Of a DNA stretch of 64,000 nucleotides, positions 42,985 through 52,420 are shown one piece after another. A program made the translations under genes and the position numbers. The stretch spans positions 122,561-186,560 of the forward strand of contig JAUICK010000005.1 in the NCBI GenBank assembly GCA_030427865.1, in the 5' to 3' direction. A model generated the notes under the pieces. It was not told the DNA's origin. It saw nothing but the letters and a program-made list of their open reading frames with translations, and did not search any database. Numbering within the stretch: position 1 is the first letter of the stretch; every line of letters begins with the position of its first letter. The DNA is from Bacteroidia bacterium (GTDB taxonomy: Bacteria > Bacteroidota > Bacteroidia > Flavobacteriales > Flavobacteriaceae).

Positions 42985-45900
42985 ATGGGTATTTTAGATT
43001 CAGTAATTAAACTTTTTGTAGGCGACAAACAACAAAAAGATTTAAAAGGTTTACAGCCAGTTGTAGATGATACAAAAAAATTCGAAGCAGAGTTCTCTCA
43101 ACTTTCCCACGATGAATTAAGAGCAAAAACGCAAGAATTTAAAGATAAAATTAAAGCGGCTACAAAAAAGTTTGACGATAAAATTGCGGCTTTAGAAGAA
43201 GAAGCCAAAACTGCTGATATAGACAGACAAGAAGATATTTATACTGAAATAGATGCTTTAAAAGACGATGCTTATAAAGTTTCTGAAGATGTTTTACTTG
43301 AAATTATGCCAGCGGCATTTGCTGTGGTAAAAGAAACTGCAAAACGTTTTGTAGAAAATGAAGAAATAGAAGTAATTGCTACTCCTTTTGACAGAGAATT
43401 ATCTGCAGAAAGAGAAAACATTACTTTAGAAGCAGATAAAGCCTATTGGGCAAATTCATGGGATGCAGCAGGAAAGCCTGTTACTTGGGATATGGTACAT
43501 TACGATGTGCAATTAATTGGTGGTTCTGTACTACATCAAGGTAAAGTTGCAGAAATGATGACTGGTGAAGGTAAAACACTCGTTTCTACTTTACCTGTTT
43601 ACTTAAATGCTTTATCTGGAAACGGAGTTCACGTAGTAACCGTAAATGATTATTTGGCAAAACGTGATAAAGCGTGGATGGGACCAATTTTTGAGTTTCA
43701 TGGACTTTCTACAGATTGTATAGATTATCATCAACCCAATTCTGATGCACGTAGAAAAGCCTACAATGCCGATATTACTTACGGAACAAATAACGAATTT
43801 GGCTTCGATTATTTACGCGATAATATGGCAAGTTCTAAAGACGATTTAGTGCAAAGAGCACCCAATTATGCCATTATAGATGAGGTAGATTCTGTTTTAA
43901 TTGATGACGCTAGAACGCCATTAATTATTTCTGGTCCTGTTCCACAAGGAGATAGACACGAATTTAATGAATTAAAACCTTTAGTTGCAGATTTAGTTAC
44001 GCTACAAAAACAACATTTAGTAAGTGTTTTGGCTGAAGCAAAAAAATTAATTGCAGATGGCAATGATAAAGATGGTGGATTCTTATTATTAAGAGTTTAC
44101 AGAGGTTTACCAAAAAATAAAGCGTTAATTAAGTTTTTATCTCAAGAAGGAATTAAACAAATCTTGCAGAAAACAGAAAACTATTACATGCAAGACAACA
44201 ATAAATTAATGCCAGAAGTAGATGAAGATTTATGGTTTGTTGTAGAAGAAAAAAACAATCAGATAGATTTAACTGATAAAGGAATTGCACATTTATCTGA
44301 AAAAACCGACAATGATAATTTCTTTGTTTTGCCAGATATTGGTGTAAAAATTGGTGAAATTGATGCTTCCACAATGTCATCAGAAGAAAAAGCAGCACAA
44401 AAAGAAGAACTGTACAAAGACTTTAGCATTAAAAGCGAACGTATTCATACCATGAATCAGCTTTTAAAAGCATACACTGTTTTCGAAAAAGATGTAGAGT
44501 ATGTAGTGATGGAAAATAAAGTAATGATTGTCGATGAACAAACAGGTCGTATTATGGACGGTCGTCGTTATTCAGACGGATTGCATCAAGCTATTGAAGC
44601 CAAAGAAAATGTAAAAATTGAAGACGCTACGCAAACTTTTGCAACAGTAACTTTACAAAATTACTTTAGAATGTATCGCAAATTGTCTGGTATGACAGGA
44701 ACAGCAATTACAGAAGCAGGCGAGTTATGGGAAATTTATAAATTAGATGTTGTAGAAATCCCTACAAACAAACCCATTCAAAGAGACGATAAAGAAGATT
44801 TAGTATATAAAACTGCTCGCGAAAAATACAACGCAGTTATAGATGATATTGTAAAATTAGTCGAACAAAAAAGACCTGTTTTAGTAGGAACAACTTCAGT
44901 AGAAATATCAGAATTATTGGGTAGAATGTTGCAAATGCGTAAAATTCCACATAATATATTAAATGCAAAATTACACAAACGTGAAGCAGATGTTGTTGCA
45001 GAAGCTGGTAAACCTGGTGTGGTAACCATTGCAACCAATATGGCTGGTCGTGGAACAGATATTAAATTATCTGATGAAGTTAAAGCTGCTGGTGGTTTAG
45101 CAATTATTGGTACAGAACGTCATGATTCTAGACGTGTAGATAGACAGTTAAGAGGACGTGCAGGAAGACAAGGAGATGTTGGTTCTTCTCAATTTTATGT
45201 TGCTTTAGACGATAACTTAATGCGTTTATTTGGTTCTGATAGAATTGCAAAAATGATGGATAGAATGGGATTAAAAGAAGGCGAAGTAATTCAGCATTCT
45301 ATGATTACCAAATCTATTGAAAGAGCGCAGAAAAAAGTTGAAGAAAACAACTTTGGTATACGTAAACGTTTATTAGAATATGATGATATTATGAACGCGC
45401 AACGTGAGTTTGTTTACAAAAGAAGACGTCATGCTTTAGATGGTAAACGCTTACAAGTAGATATTGCAAACATGATTTATGATACATGCGAATCTATTGT
45501 AAACTCAAATAAAGCTGCTAAAGACTTTCAAAATTTCGAATTCGAATTGATTCGTTTTTCATCAATGACTTCTCCATTTTCTGAAGAAGAATTCGAAAAA
45601 TTATCGGAAAAAGAAATCACAGATAAATTGTACGATTTAGTTACAGAGCACTATAAAAATAAAATTCAAAGAAATGCTGTTTTAGCGTATCCTGTAATTA
45701 AAGATGTTTATGAAAATGAAGGTGACAGATACGAACGTATTGTTGTTCCGTTTACAGACGGAATTAAATCGTTACAAGTAGTTACCAACTTAAAAGAGGC
45801 TTATGAATCTGAAGGAAAAAGTTTAATTACAGATTTCGAAAAAAACATCACTTTAGCTATTATTGATGAAAATTGGAAAGATCATTTACGTAAAATGGAC

Positions 45901-46326
45901 GATTTAAAACAATCTGTACAAAATGCATCTTACGAGCAAAAAGACCCATTATTAATCTATAAGTTTGAAGCTTTTGAATTGTTTAAACAAACTGTAGACC
46001 AAATTAATAGAGAAGTTTTATCGTTTTTATTTAAAGGTGAATTGCCAACACAAGATACTTCTCAAATTTCTGAAGCTCGTCAACAAAAAAGAGAACGTTT
46101 AAATGCTAGTAAAGCAGATGTTCAAAACACTACTGAGCAAGCTATCCAGAATTCTCGTCAGCAATCTGCTGAACCTGTAGAAACCATTGTTCGCGAACAA
46201 CCAAAAATTGGTAGAAACGAACGTGTTACTATTAAAAATGTGATGAGTGGTGAAGAAAAAGTTGTAAAATACAAGCAAGCCATTCCTTTAATTGAAAAAG
46301 GAGAATGGGTTTTAGTGAATAATTAA
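42985..46326 (+). CDS. secA: Preprotein translocase ATPase SecA
   Basis: A 1113-residue motor of Sec export, longer than the E. coli protein (901) because of insertions typical of Bacteroidetes. Walker A is [14 protein letters not shown] (GEGKT 194-198); [16 protein letters not shown] and [13 protein letters not shown] are the second nucleotide-domain motifs, and [20 protein letters not shown] is motif VI. The C-terminus lacks the usual Cys-rich zinc SecB-binding site and ends [11 protein letters not shown]. Single gene with a terminator after it. Confidence 0.97.
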   Translation: MGILDSVIKLFVGDKQQKDLKGLQPVVDDTKKFEAEFSQLSHDELRAKTQEFKDKIKAATKKFDDKIAALEEEAKTADIDRQEDIYTEIDALKDDAYKVSEDVLLEIMPAAFAVVKETAKRFVENEEIEVIATPFDRELSAERENITLEADKAYWANSWDAAGKPVTWDMVHYDVQLIGGSVLHQGKVAEMMTGEGKTLVSTLPVYLNALSGNGVHVVTVNDYLAKRDKAWMGPIFEFHGLSTDCIDYHQPNSDARRKAYNADITYGTNNEFGFDYLRDNMASSKDDLVQRAPNYAIIDEVDSVLIDDARTPLIISGPVPQGDRHEFNELKPLVADLVTLQKQHLVSVLAEAKKLIADGNDKDGGFLLLRVYRGLPKNKALIKFLSQEGIKQILQKTENYYMQDNNKLMPEVDEDLWFVVEEKNNQIDLTDKGIAHLSEKTDNDNFFVLPDIGVKIGEIDASTMSSEEKAAQKEELYKDFSIKSERIHTMNQLLKAYTVFEKDVEYVVMENKVMIVDEQTGRIMDGRRYSDGLHQAIEAKENVKIEDATQTFATVTLQNYFRMYRKLSGMTGTAITEAGELWEIYKLDVVEIPTNKPIQRDDKEDLVYKTAREKYNAVIDDIVKLVEQKRPVLVGTTSVEISELLGRMLQMRKIPHNILNAKLHKREADVVAEAGKPGVVTIATNMAGRGTDIKLSDEVKAAGGLAIIGTERHDSRRVDRQLRGRAGRQGDVGSSQFYVALDDNLMRLFGSDRIAKMMDRMGLKEGEVIQHSMITKSIERAQKKVEENNFGIRKRLLEYDDIMNAQREFVYKRRRHALDGKRLQVDIANMIYDTCESIVNSNKAAKDFQNFEFELIRFSSMTSPFSEEEFEKLSEKEITDKLYDLVTEHYKNKIQRNAVLAYPVIKDVYENEGDRYERIVVPFTDGIKSLQVVTNLKEAYESEGKSLITDFEKNITLAIIDENWKDHLRKMDDLKQSVQNASYEQKDPLLIYKFEAFELFKQTVDQINREVLSFLFKGELPTQDTSQISEARQQKRERLNASKADVQNTTEQAIQNSRQQSAEPVETIVREQPKIGRNERVTIKNVMSGEEKVVKYKQAIPLIEKGEWVLVNN

Positions 46327-46349
46327 AAACATCGTAATTAGAAATAAAA

Positions 46350-46389
46350 AAAAATCCGTTTAGAAATAATTATCTAAACGGTTTTTTTT
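46350..46389. terminator. Bidirectional terminator after secA
   Basis: CCGTTTAGA and TCTAAACGG, with A and T runs on both sides, form a stem between secA and the minus-strand 55-residue gene. The same core occurs in terminators at 49376 and 51634. Confidence 0.8.
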
Positions 46390-46408
46390 ACAATGTAATA
46401 ATATTAAA

Positions 46409-46576
46409 CTAAAATCCTGTACCTGGATCTTCTGGACTTTGCGCTTGTGCCTTTTGTGGGTTTAGTATCATATAAGTTCCTAAAGCTGTTAAAGCTGCAT
46501 ATTTACCGTAGTTTCCAATCTTTTTTATAGCTTCTTTACGAGAAATATCTTGCGTATTTTTAATTAGTTTTTTCAT
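46409..46576 (-). CDS. Small Tat-signal-like protein next to a T9SS protein
   Basis: A 55-residue protein (MKKLIKNTQDISRKEAIKKI, then GNYGKYAALTALGTYMILNP and QKAQAQSPEDPGTGF). The ISRKEAIKK segment, hydrophobic stretch and AQA-like end look like a signal peptide, perhaps Tat-related, though RK is weak for the twin arginine. Only about 10 residues would be left after cleavage at AQAQ, which is odd. It follows the 850-residue T9SS gene by 28 bases and is probably cotranscribed. Function unknown. Confidence 0.6.
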   Translation of the reverse strand: MKKLIKNTQDISRKEAIKKIGNYGKYAALTALGTYMILNPQKAQAQSPEDPGTGF

Positions 46577-46604
46577 GGTTTTGTATGTTTTAAGTTCTCG
46601 TTAA

Positions 46605-49157
46605 TTATTCTAAAATAATTTTCTTATTTAATTTACAAGTTTCTGATAGTAATTGAATAATATAAACTCCTGTCTCTAATTTTGGTAATAAAATATCTTT
46701 TACACCGTTAGTTTTAAAAGAAGAATTTAACACTTGCTTACCTGTAATATTAAATAATTTTACATTAACTTTTCCTTGTTGCATTCCTGTAATTCTTAAG
46801 AAAGAAGAATTTAATTTATAAATACTAATGTTTTCTATGGTAGAATCTGATATGCTTAAAGCGCTTGAATTTGTGTGCAAATAAAACCTTCCAATTCCGT
46901 TCAAAGTTTCATTTAAAGTAACTTTATATTCGCTGTTAACTTCATCTATTCTTGTAAAAGTATTTGTTACTTTATCTTCTATAAACACTTTTAAATTTGA
47001 TGGTAAATCTAAAGCCTCTGCAGTAAATTTAATTTCTTTACCAGCAACTGCATTAACGCCAATAGGAACAATTAGATCTTCAAAATTAGTATTTGGTAGA
47101 GACTGACGCATAAAATCTACTCCATTACTATTGCTTATTAAATGACTATATATGCTAAAAGCAGTTGAAGTTCCTGTAAAAGTTCCAATATCAAAACTTG
47201 GATCTAAACCTTTAGTTTTTCCTTCTAAATAATTAATCTCTGTATATTCTATTTTACTTCCGTCTGAAAAAAATAATTTAATTGATGGTTTATTAGAGGA
47301 AGATTTGTACAAAATTTTTCCTGTTTGATGAGTTAGTTTAGAAGCATCAATTGTAAAATTATCGGAAGAAGAGTTTGCAGCATTTACAAAGAAACCTTGT
47401 GCTGGGTGAATATAATCTGTACCTGTTAAAGCTACGTAACCAGCTCCTCCAAGTTTATTATTGTCCCAAACATAAACAGTTTGATGACTTCCAGACAAAT
47501 TACTAGTATTACTTGAAATCAAGTCGCTAACTAATATATAAGAAGGAAAAGGATTGCCTACTAAATTCCAATTGTTTGTATTCTGATTAATGGTAGCTGT
47601 TAAATTATCTACCTTAATAGTTCCTGTAAAAGTTATATAAGAATTTGTTGTTCCATCTCTTTTAATTGAATACCCTTTGCCAACTGTAAAAGAACCTGAG
47701 TTTGTTGCATCTGTTACATAGTTCCAATCTCCATCTGCATCAACAGTATTGGTATAGGTACCAATAGCAATATTTGTGCCTGTACCTGTAGTATCATCAA
47801 TATCATTATCAGATATCCATGTTCCATTATATGTTGCGCCATTTACAGGACTGGACAATAGATGCCAGTTAGTATCATTAGCTGCTACTTGATAAATTAC
47901 ATTTCCTGTTGAAGAACCAGTAACTATTAAAGATCCTCCAGAGTTTATTGTAACGGTTTCACCTGTTAAAGTTAACTTGTGTATGTTAACCCCTGTTGAG
48001 CTACTAATTATTGGAGCACTTCCAGTTCCGTCAATAGTTACCTCTCCTCCAACTGCTGGTAGAATCCCTAAATCCCAATTAGAAGCAGTACCCCAATCTG
48101 CAGTTGTACCATTCCAAGCATTTGGTTCTACAGGGTTTAAAGCTCCATATTCTATATTATTTCCACTACCAAATTGAAAACTTTTATAATAAGCCCTGTT
48201 TATTTTTGATGAGGATCCTGTAATTACCCAATTAGGAACGCTTGATCCACTTCCGTTTGCTGCTCCAACCCAGTCGTTTGTAGTAAATCCTGTTTTTGTT
48301 CCTTGTCTAAATAAATAATTTATGTCACTTGTTGTATTATGGTCTATAATAGTTGCACTTGTTGTAGTTTTAATATCTGCAGTATTTGCTGCATGTAATT
48401 GTGCAAAAATAATTTGACCATACCCATATTCTCCACTTCCTCCATGACCATCATCATCTAAATAAGATACAGAATCATAAAGTACCCAGTTATCATCTAT
48501 ATGATCTCCTGTTGCATCTATAATTCCATCATTACCAGCTGTAACTCCATCACTATTTAATAAAACATCTATCTTTTTGTTCTTAGGGTTAGCATCTGAT
48601 GTAATTAACATATAAGTTGCAGACGGATCACTTAGATTACCATCATAACCGATATCTGGAGATCTTGAAATAACAGCTCCAGAATCTGTTTTGGTTATAT
48701 CTCTACCTTCTAATTCTATAGTTATTATAGTTGTACCTGCTGCAATAATAGCAGTATAAGAATTTGTGGTTTTTACATCTGCATTTCCATCATCTGCATC
48801 AAGTGGAGATAAATTATAAGCAGAGGCACCATTAATATCTGTATAATTAGAGACTATAGCTAACATTCCGTTGGTACCAAACGTTCTTGTACCATCTCCT
48901 AATTGAATGGCTTCTGAAACTTTAGTCAAAGAACCACTCTCTCCATCTCCTTCTATGGCAATAAAGTAAAGGTTAGTTGGAATTATAGCTCCAGCTGGCC
49001 CTCTAAACTCAAAATATTCTTTTGTTAAATCTGATCCACTTGGGCTGGCTATAATCTTATTGATATAGTATCCTGAATTAGTTGTAATACCATCAAATGT
49101 CTGTCCCATACTTATCACTGAAAAAAGAAGGGTAAATAGAAGTAAAATTTTTTTCAT
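46605..49157 (-). CDS. T9SS-secreted surface protein (type A sorting domain)
   Basis: An 850-residue protein with a signal peptide (MKKILLLFTLLFSVISMGQ) and a C-terminal T9SS sorting domain (NITGKQVLNSSFKTNGVKDI, LETGVYIIQLLSE, ending IILE). Between them, an N-terminal region (INKIIASPSGSDLTKEYFEF, resembling lamin-tail-like domains) and repeated Gly/Thr-rich beta segments are seen. It is presumably carried across the outer membrane and attached or released. Adhesion or enzymatic roles cannot be told. A tandem operator-like repeat lies about 40-60 bases upstream. Confidence 0.85.
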   Translation of the reverse strand: MKKILLLFTLLFSVISMGQTFDGITTNSGYYINKIIASPSGSDLTKEYFEFRGPAGAIIPTNLYFIAIEGDGESGSLTKVSEAIQLGDGTRTFGTNGMLAIVSNYTDINGASAYNLSPLDADDGNADVKTTNSYTAIIAAGTTIITIELEGRDITKTDSGAVISRSPDIGYDGNLSDPSATYMLITSDANPKNKKIDVLLNSDGVTAGNDGIIDATGDHIDDNWVLYDSVSYLDDDGHGGSGEYGYGQIIFAQLHAANTADIKTTTSATIIDHNTTSDINYLFRQGTKTGFTTNDWVGAANGSGSSVPNWVITGSSSKINRAYYKSFQFGSGNNIEYGALNPVEPNAWNGTTADWGTASNWDLGILPAVGGEVTIDGTGSAPIISSSTGVNIHKLTLTGETVTINSGGSLIVTGSSTGNVIYQVAANDTNWHLLSSPVNGATYNGTWISDNDIDDTTGTGTNIAIGTYTNTVDADGDWNYVTDATNSGSFTVGKGYSIKRDGTTNSYITFTGTIKVDNLTATINQNTNNWNLVGNPFPSYILVSDLISSNTSNLSGSHQTVYVWDNNKLGGAGYVALTGTDYIHPAQGFFVNAANSSSDNFTIDASKLTHQTGKILYKSSSNKPSIKLFFSDGSKIEYTEINYLEGKTKGLDPSFDIGTFTGTSTAFSIYSHLISNSNGVDFMRQSLPNTNFEDLIVPIGVNAVAGKEIKFTAEALDLPSNLKVFIEDKVTNTFTRIDEVNSEYKVTLNETLNGIGRFYLHTNSSALSISDSTIENISIYKLNSSFLRITGMQQGKVNVKLFNITGKQVLNSSFKTNGVKDILLPKLETGVYIIQLLSETCKLNKKIILE

Positions 49158-49193
49158 AATTATTATATTAATTGTTTAACTGTGGTAATTATT

Positions 49194-49216
49194 TGGTTTA
49201 CCAGTTTGGTTTACCA
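49194..49216. promoter_or_regulatory. Tandem TGGTTTACCA boxes
   Basis: TGGTTTACCA at 49194-49203 and again at 49207-49216 (13-base period), each an imperfect inverted repeat TGGT/ACCA. They lie 37-59 bases upstream of the T9SS gene start. They resemble a double operator for a dimeric regulator. The regulator is unknown. Confidence 0.4.
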
Positions 49217-49371
49217 ATATATAAAAAATTTTCTAAAAAAATCGTGTATTATAAATTATAACCTATAATACTAAGAAAAGTCTTGTTTTATAATTGTTGC
49301 AATATCAAAAAATACGCAAGAATAGAAATACGAAAAAGGGTGTGTAATTGTACTAAAACTCTATATACCAA

Positions 49372-49409
49372 AAAAAAACTCCGTTTAGATAATTCTAAAC
49401 GGAGTTTTT
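49372..49409. terminator. Terminator after the DUF4097 gene
   Basis: AAACTCCGTTTAGA and TCTAAACGGAGTTT form a 14-bp stem with a short loop; A-runs on the left give a T-run on the minus strand. It follows the minus-strand gene ending at 49434 and shares its core with terminators at 46350 and 51634. Confidence 0.85.
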
Positions 49410-49433
49410 AAATATAGGTTAATTGTATTTAGA

Positions 49434-50411
49434 TTATTTTTTTCTCAAATAAATGTTCCCTAAACCTGCATTGAGTTTCATTTTTACATTACCTCTATTT
49501 AATTTTAGTTTCATCTTTTGAATACCTGGCTCTTCTTTATCTTCAAGAATATTAAAATCGATATCAGAATATATAGATGCTGAGTTTGTATCTACTATTA
49601 CATCAGAATTTTTAGGCAAAGTAACGTCTATAAAACCATTGTTCGAATAAATAGAATAGAGTTTTTTTGGTGTTTTTTTATCAAACTCTACTGTAACATT
49701 CCCTCCAATAGAATTAATCGAAACGGGGCCTGTAACATCTACTAACTTCATATTATTTAAAGAAGTAGATATCTCTACTTCTCCATTAAAATTAGATAAC
49801 ATCGAAGGCTTAGAGTTAAAGAATACGTACTTATTTTTTCGTTTATTTAAAGTTTCTTTACAACTATTGGTATCCCAATTTAATTTTATGGTGTTGGGTA
49901 TTTTTATTTCATAACGCTCATTACTAAACATTACTAATTGTCCATCTGTTTGATCTTTAAAAATTAACTCACCATCTTTTTGCTCTATAGCAAAATAGAT
50001 TCCTAAATCTTTATTTTCACTTTTTTTGCCTAACCTTTTTAATCCTTCTTTTCTATTTCCATCATTACTAAAGAAAACTACTCGTCCTTTTTTTATACTG
50101 TCATTAGAATGAAAAGAAAAAGAATTATTAGACCCACTACTTCTACTAAATGTTCTTGCTCTTCCTTTTACCAAAGGAAAATTTTTAGGACCATTCGTAG
50201 AATTTACGCTGTATCTATAAAAATTTGAACTTCTTTTTTCATGTAAACTTTTTATAATGACTTCTTTACCATCATACCCAGTAATTGTAAAGTTTTTTGA
50301 GGAACATATTTTTAAAGTTCCTTTGTTAAATTTTATTTTTTTTTCTTGCCCATTTACAGCAAAGAATGAAATTGAAAGTGCAAAAACTAAAATGTATTGT
50401 ATATTTTTCAT
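49434..50411 (-). CDS. Secreted DUF4097-like beta-helix protein
   Basis: A 325-residue protein with a signal peptide (MKNIQYILVFALSISFFAVNG) and a beta-rich C-terminal half with repeated strands (VEISTSLNNMKLVDVTGPVS, VTVEFDKKTPKKLYSIYSNN), the pattern of DUF4097/adhesin-like solenoids. It is the third gene of an ECF sigma operon (sigma, HEAT protein, this gene), as is common for cell-envelope stress loci in Bacteroidetes. Function unknown. Confidence 0.7.
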   Translation of the reverse strand: MKNIQYILVFALSISFFAVNGQEKKIKFNKGTLKICSSKNFTITGYDGKEVIIKSLHEKRSSNFYRYSVNSTNGPKNFPLVKGRARTFSRSSGSNNSFSFHSNDSIKKGRVVFFSNDGNRKEGLKRLGKKSENKDLGIYFAIEQKDGELIFKDQTDGQLVMFSNERYEIKIPNTIKLNWDTNSCKETLNKRKNKYVFFNSKPSMLSNFNGEVEISTSLNNMKLVDVTGPVSINSIGGNVTVEFDKKTPKKLYSIYSNNGFIDVTLPKNSDVIVDTNSASIYSDIDFNILEDKEEPGIQKMKLKLNRGNVKMKLNAGLGNIYLRKK

Positions 50412-50416
50412 TGTAT

Positions 50417-51028
50417 TTATTGTTTAATTTCTACCATTGCTAACGTTGCATTATTCTTAACAATTGGGTAGGTTTCTTCGTTATTTATAAGTTCTTCAAG
50501 AGGTTTTTGTGCACGATTTTCTCTTAAAAAACTTAATGCTTTTATTAATCTTATTTGTACCAAAGGTGCTTTTTCGTTTTGTAAAGCAGTGATTAAATTG
50601 GTTCTAATTTGTTCGTTTTTGGGGAATTTCAACAAGGCATCTATAGTAGCTATTTTTACATTTGCATTTTCATCTTTGTGTAAAATTCCGATTAAAGTTG
50701 CTATTATTTTTTTGTCTTCTTTTACATATTCATCATTAAAAGCATAGACTCCTTCCAAACGTTTGCCTGCTGAATCATTTTCTAAATTAGCTAATAAAAT
50801 TTGCTTTTCTTTACTGATTTCTTCTTGCTGATTCCACCATAAAAAGACTGAAAAAGCCAATACAACACTTGCTGCAACAGTAACATATTTTAAATACACT
50901 ACTTTCTGTTTTTTAGGTTGATGCAACTTCGATTTCAATAACTTCTCAAAAGCTAAATCTGATGATGATGACATCTTTTCAGAATCAAAATGTGTTTTGT
51001 TTTCTTTTATATACTCTTCTAATTTCAT
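50417..51028 (-). CDS. Membrane protein with HEAT-like repeats, candidate anti-sigma factor
   Basis: A 203-residue protein: an acidic cytoplasmic N-terminus (about 45 residues), one membrane helix (VVYLKYVTVAASVVLAFSVFLWW, about residues 43-65) and a periplasmic HEAT-type repeat part (LIGILHKDENANVKIATIDA, LLKFPKNEQIRTNLITALQN). No zinc motif is present in the N-terminus. The gene overlaps the ECF sigma gene by four bases, the classical place of an anti-sigma factor. Binding of the sigma factor is inferred. Confidence 0.7.
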   Translation of the reverse strand: MKLEEYIKENKTHFDSEKMSSSSDLAFEKLLKSKLHQPKKQKVVYLKYVTVAASVVLAFSVFLWWNQQEEISKEKQILLANLENDSAGKRLEGVYAFNDEYVKEDKKIIATLIGILHKDENANVKIATIDALLKFPKNEQIRTNLITALQNEKAPLVQIRLIKALSFLRENRAQKPLEELINNEETYPIVKNNATLAMVEIKQ

Positions 51029-51561
51029 CCTGTTTTCTTTACTTTTAATAGCTGTAATAATTGATCTTTTCCTCTTCTATATTGGTTTCTCACTGTACTT
51101 TCATTTATGTTTAGCAACTCTCCTATTTCTCTATGATTGTAATCTTCTATCATATACAACATTAAAACAATTCTGTATTTTTCTTTTAAACTGTTGATGC
51201 ATTCTTTGATAAAATCAATTGAAATATCTGGTTTTATATCATCTTCATTCTCATCTGGTTTATTTTCTAAAATTGAATCTTCGCTTGTAAAAATGAAGCG
51301 GTTTCTATTTCTTGCTACATCTAAAGATTTGTTTACTACAATACGTTTTAACCACGCTCCTAAATTGGCTTCATCTTGTAATTGATGAATTTTTTCAAAT
51401 CCTTTTATAAATGCATCTTGCACAATATCTTCTGCTTCCTCCCTATTTTTAAGAATTCTGATGGCACTACCAAACATCATATTTTTATAGGAATGATAGA
51501 CCTCTAATTGAGCTGAATAATCATTTGCTTTACATTTTTGTATGATGTTTTTTGTATTCAA
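51025..51561 (-). CDS. ECF-type RNA polymerase sigma factor
   Basis: A 178-residue sigma-70 family protein with region 2 (EAEDIVQDAFIKGFEKIHQL, LGAWLKRIVVNKSLDVAR) and region 4 (IVLMLYMIEDYNHREIGELL, NESTVRNQYRRGKDQLL). A probable self-regulated operon with the HEAT/anti-sigma and DUF4097 genes. Length and motifs are normal. Confidence 0.93.
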   Translation of the reverse strand: MNTKNIIQKCKANDYSAQLEVYHSYKNMMFGSAIRILKNREEAEDIVQDAFIKGFEKIHQLQDEANLGAWLKRIVVNKSLDVARNRNRFIFTSEDSILENKPDENEDDIKPDISIDFIKECINSLKEKYRIVLMLYMIEDYNHREIGELLNINESTVRNQYRRGKDQLLQLLKVKKTG

Positions 51562-51633
51562 AAAAAGCTATGTTAGTTTCTTTTTACACTTATATAACGT
51601 AAGCATCTTAAAAGTGTCTCAAAAAATAATAAA

Positions 51634-51664
51634 AAAACCGTTTAGAAATTTCTAAACGGTTTTA
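51634..51664. terminator. Perfectly palindromic terminator after folE
   Basis: A perfect palindrome with core CCGTTTAGAAATTTCTAAAC, flanked by A- and T-runs. It follows the minus-strand folE gene and precedes the sigma gene start by 73 bases. Same core as at 46350 and 49372. Confidence 0.85.
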
Positions 51665-51687
51665 AAATATAGTTAAATTATTGATTA

Positions 51688-52377
51688 TCAATCGAAATCT
51701 GTTTCCATTTTTAGATAATCTAAAAATTCTCTTTTAGTGTCTTTTTCTTTGAATTTACCTCCAAATTCAGCCGTAACTGTAGAACTTTCTATGTCTTTAA
51801 TTCCTCTTGAGTTTACACACAAATGTTTTGCATCTATTACACAAGCAACATCATCTGTACCTAAAGCCTCTTGCATTGCTTGTACTACTTGCATTGTTAA
51901 ACGCTCTTGCACTTGAGGTCTTTTAGAGAAATACTCTACAATTCTATTCATTTTAGATAAACCAATTACCTTTCCGTTAGAAATATAAGCCACGTGAGCG
52001 CGACCAATAATTGGTAATAAATGATGTTCGCAAGTAGAATATACCACAATATTCTTTTCTACCAACATTTCTCCATAATTATAGTTATTATCGAATGTTG
52101 ATGCTTTTGGCATATTCTTAGGGTTTAACCCCATAAATATCTCATTTACAAAAGCTTTGGCAACTCTTTTTGGAGTTCCTTGTAAACTATCATCGGTTAA
52201 ATCCATTCCTAAAGTTTCAAGAATATCTTTGACACTTTCTTGGATTTTGTTAATTTTTTCTTGGTCAGAAATATCAAAAGCATCTGCTCTTAAAGGAGTT
52301 TTAGCTGATGTACCAACGTGGTTTTCTCCTATTTCTTCTATTCTTTCGTCATTCATTTTGCTGTTCAATTCAAACAT
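51688..52377 (-). CDS. folE: GTP cyclohydrolase I
   Basis: A 229-residue enzyme of folate and pterin synthesis. Zinc and active-site residues are in VVYSTCEHHLLPIIGRAHVA (Cys, His, His) and DAKHLCVNSRGI. The ETLGMDLTDDSLQGTPKRVA segment is typical. The N-terminal 40 residues are variable; ATG 52377 and the internal ATG at codon 8 are both possible starts. It lies 43 bases downstream of hisS. Confidence 0.95.
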   Translation of the reverse strand: MFELNSKMNDERIEEIGENHVGTSAKTPLRADAFDISDQEKINKIQESVKDILETLGMDLTDDSLQGTPKRVAKAFVNEIFMGLNPKNMPKASTFDNNYNYGEMLVEKNIVVYSTCEHHLLPIIGRAHVAYISNGKVIGLSKMNRIVEYFSKRPQVQERLTMQVVQAMQEALGTDDVACVIDAKHLCVNSRGIKDIESSTVTAEFGGKFKEKDTKREFLDYLKMETDFD

Positions 52378-52420
52378 TTCAATCTATATTAAAGTGCAAA
52401 TTTACGTCTTTAACACCAAT

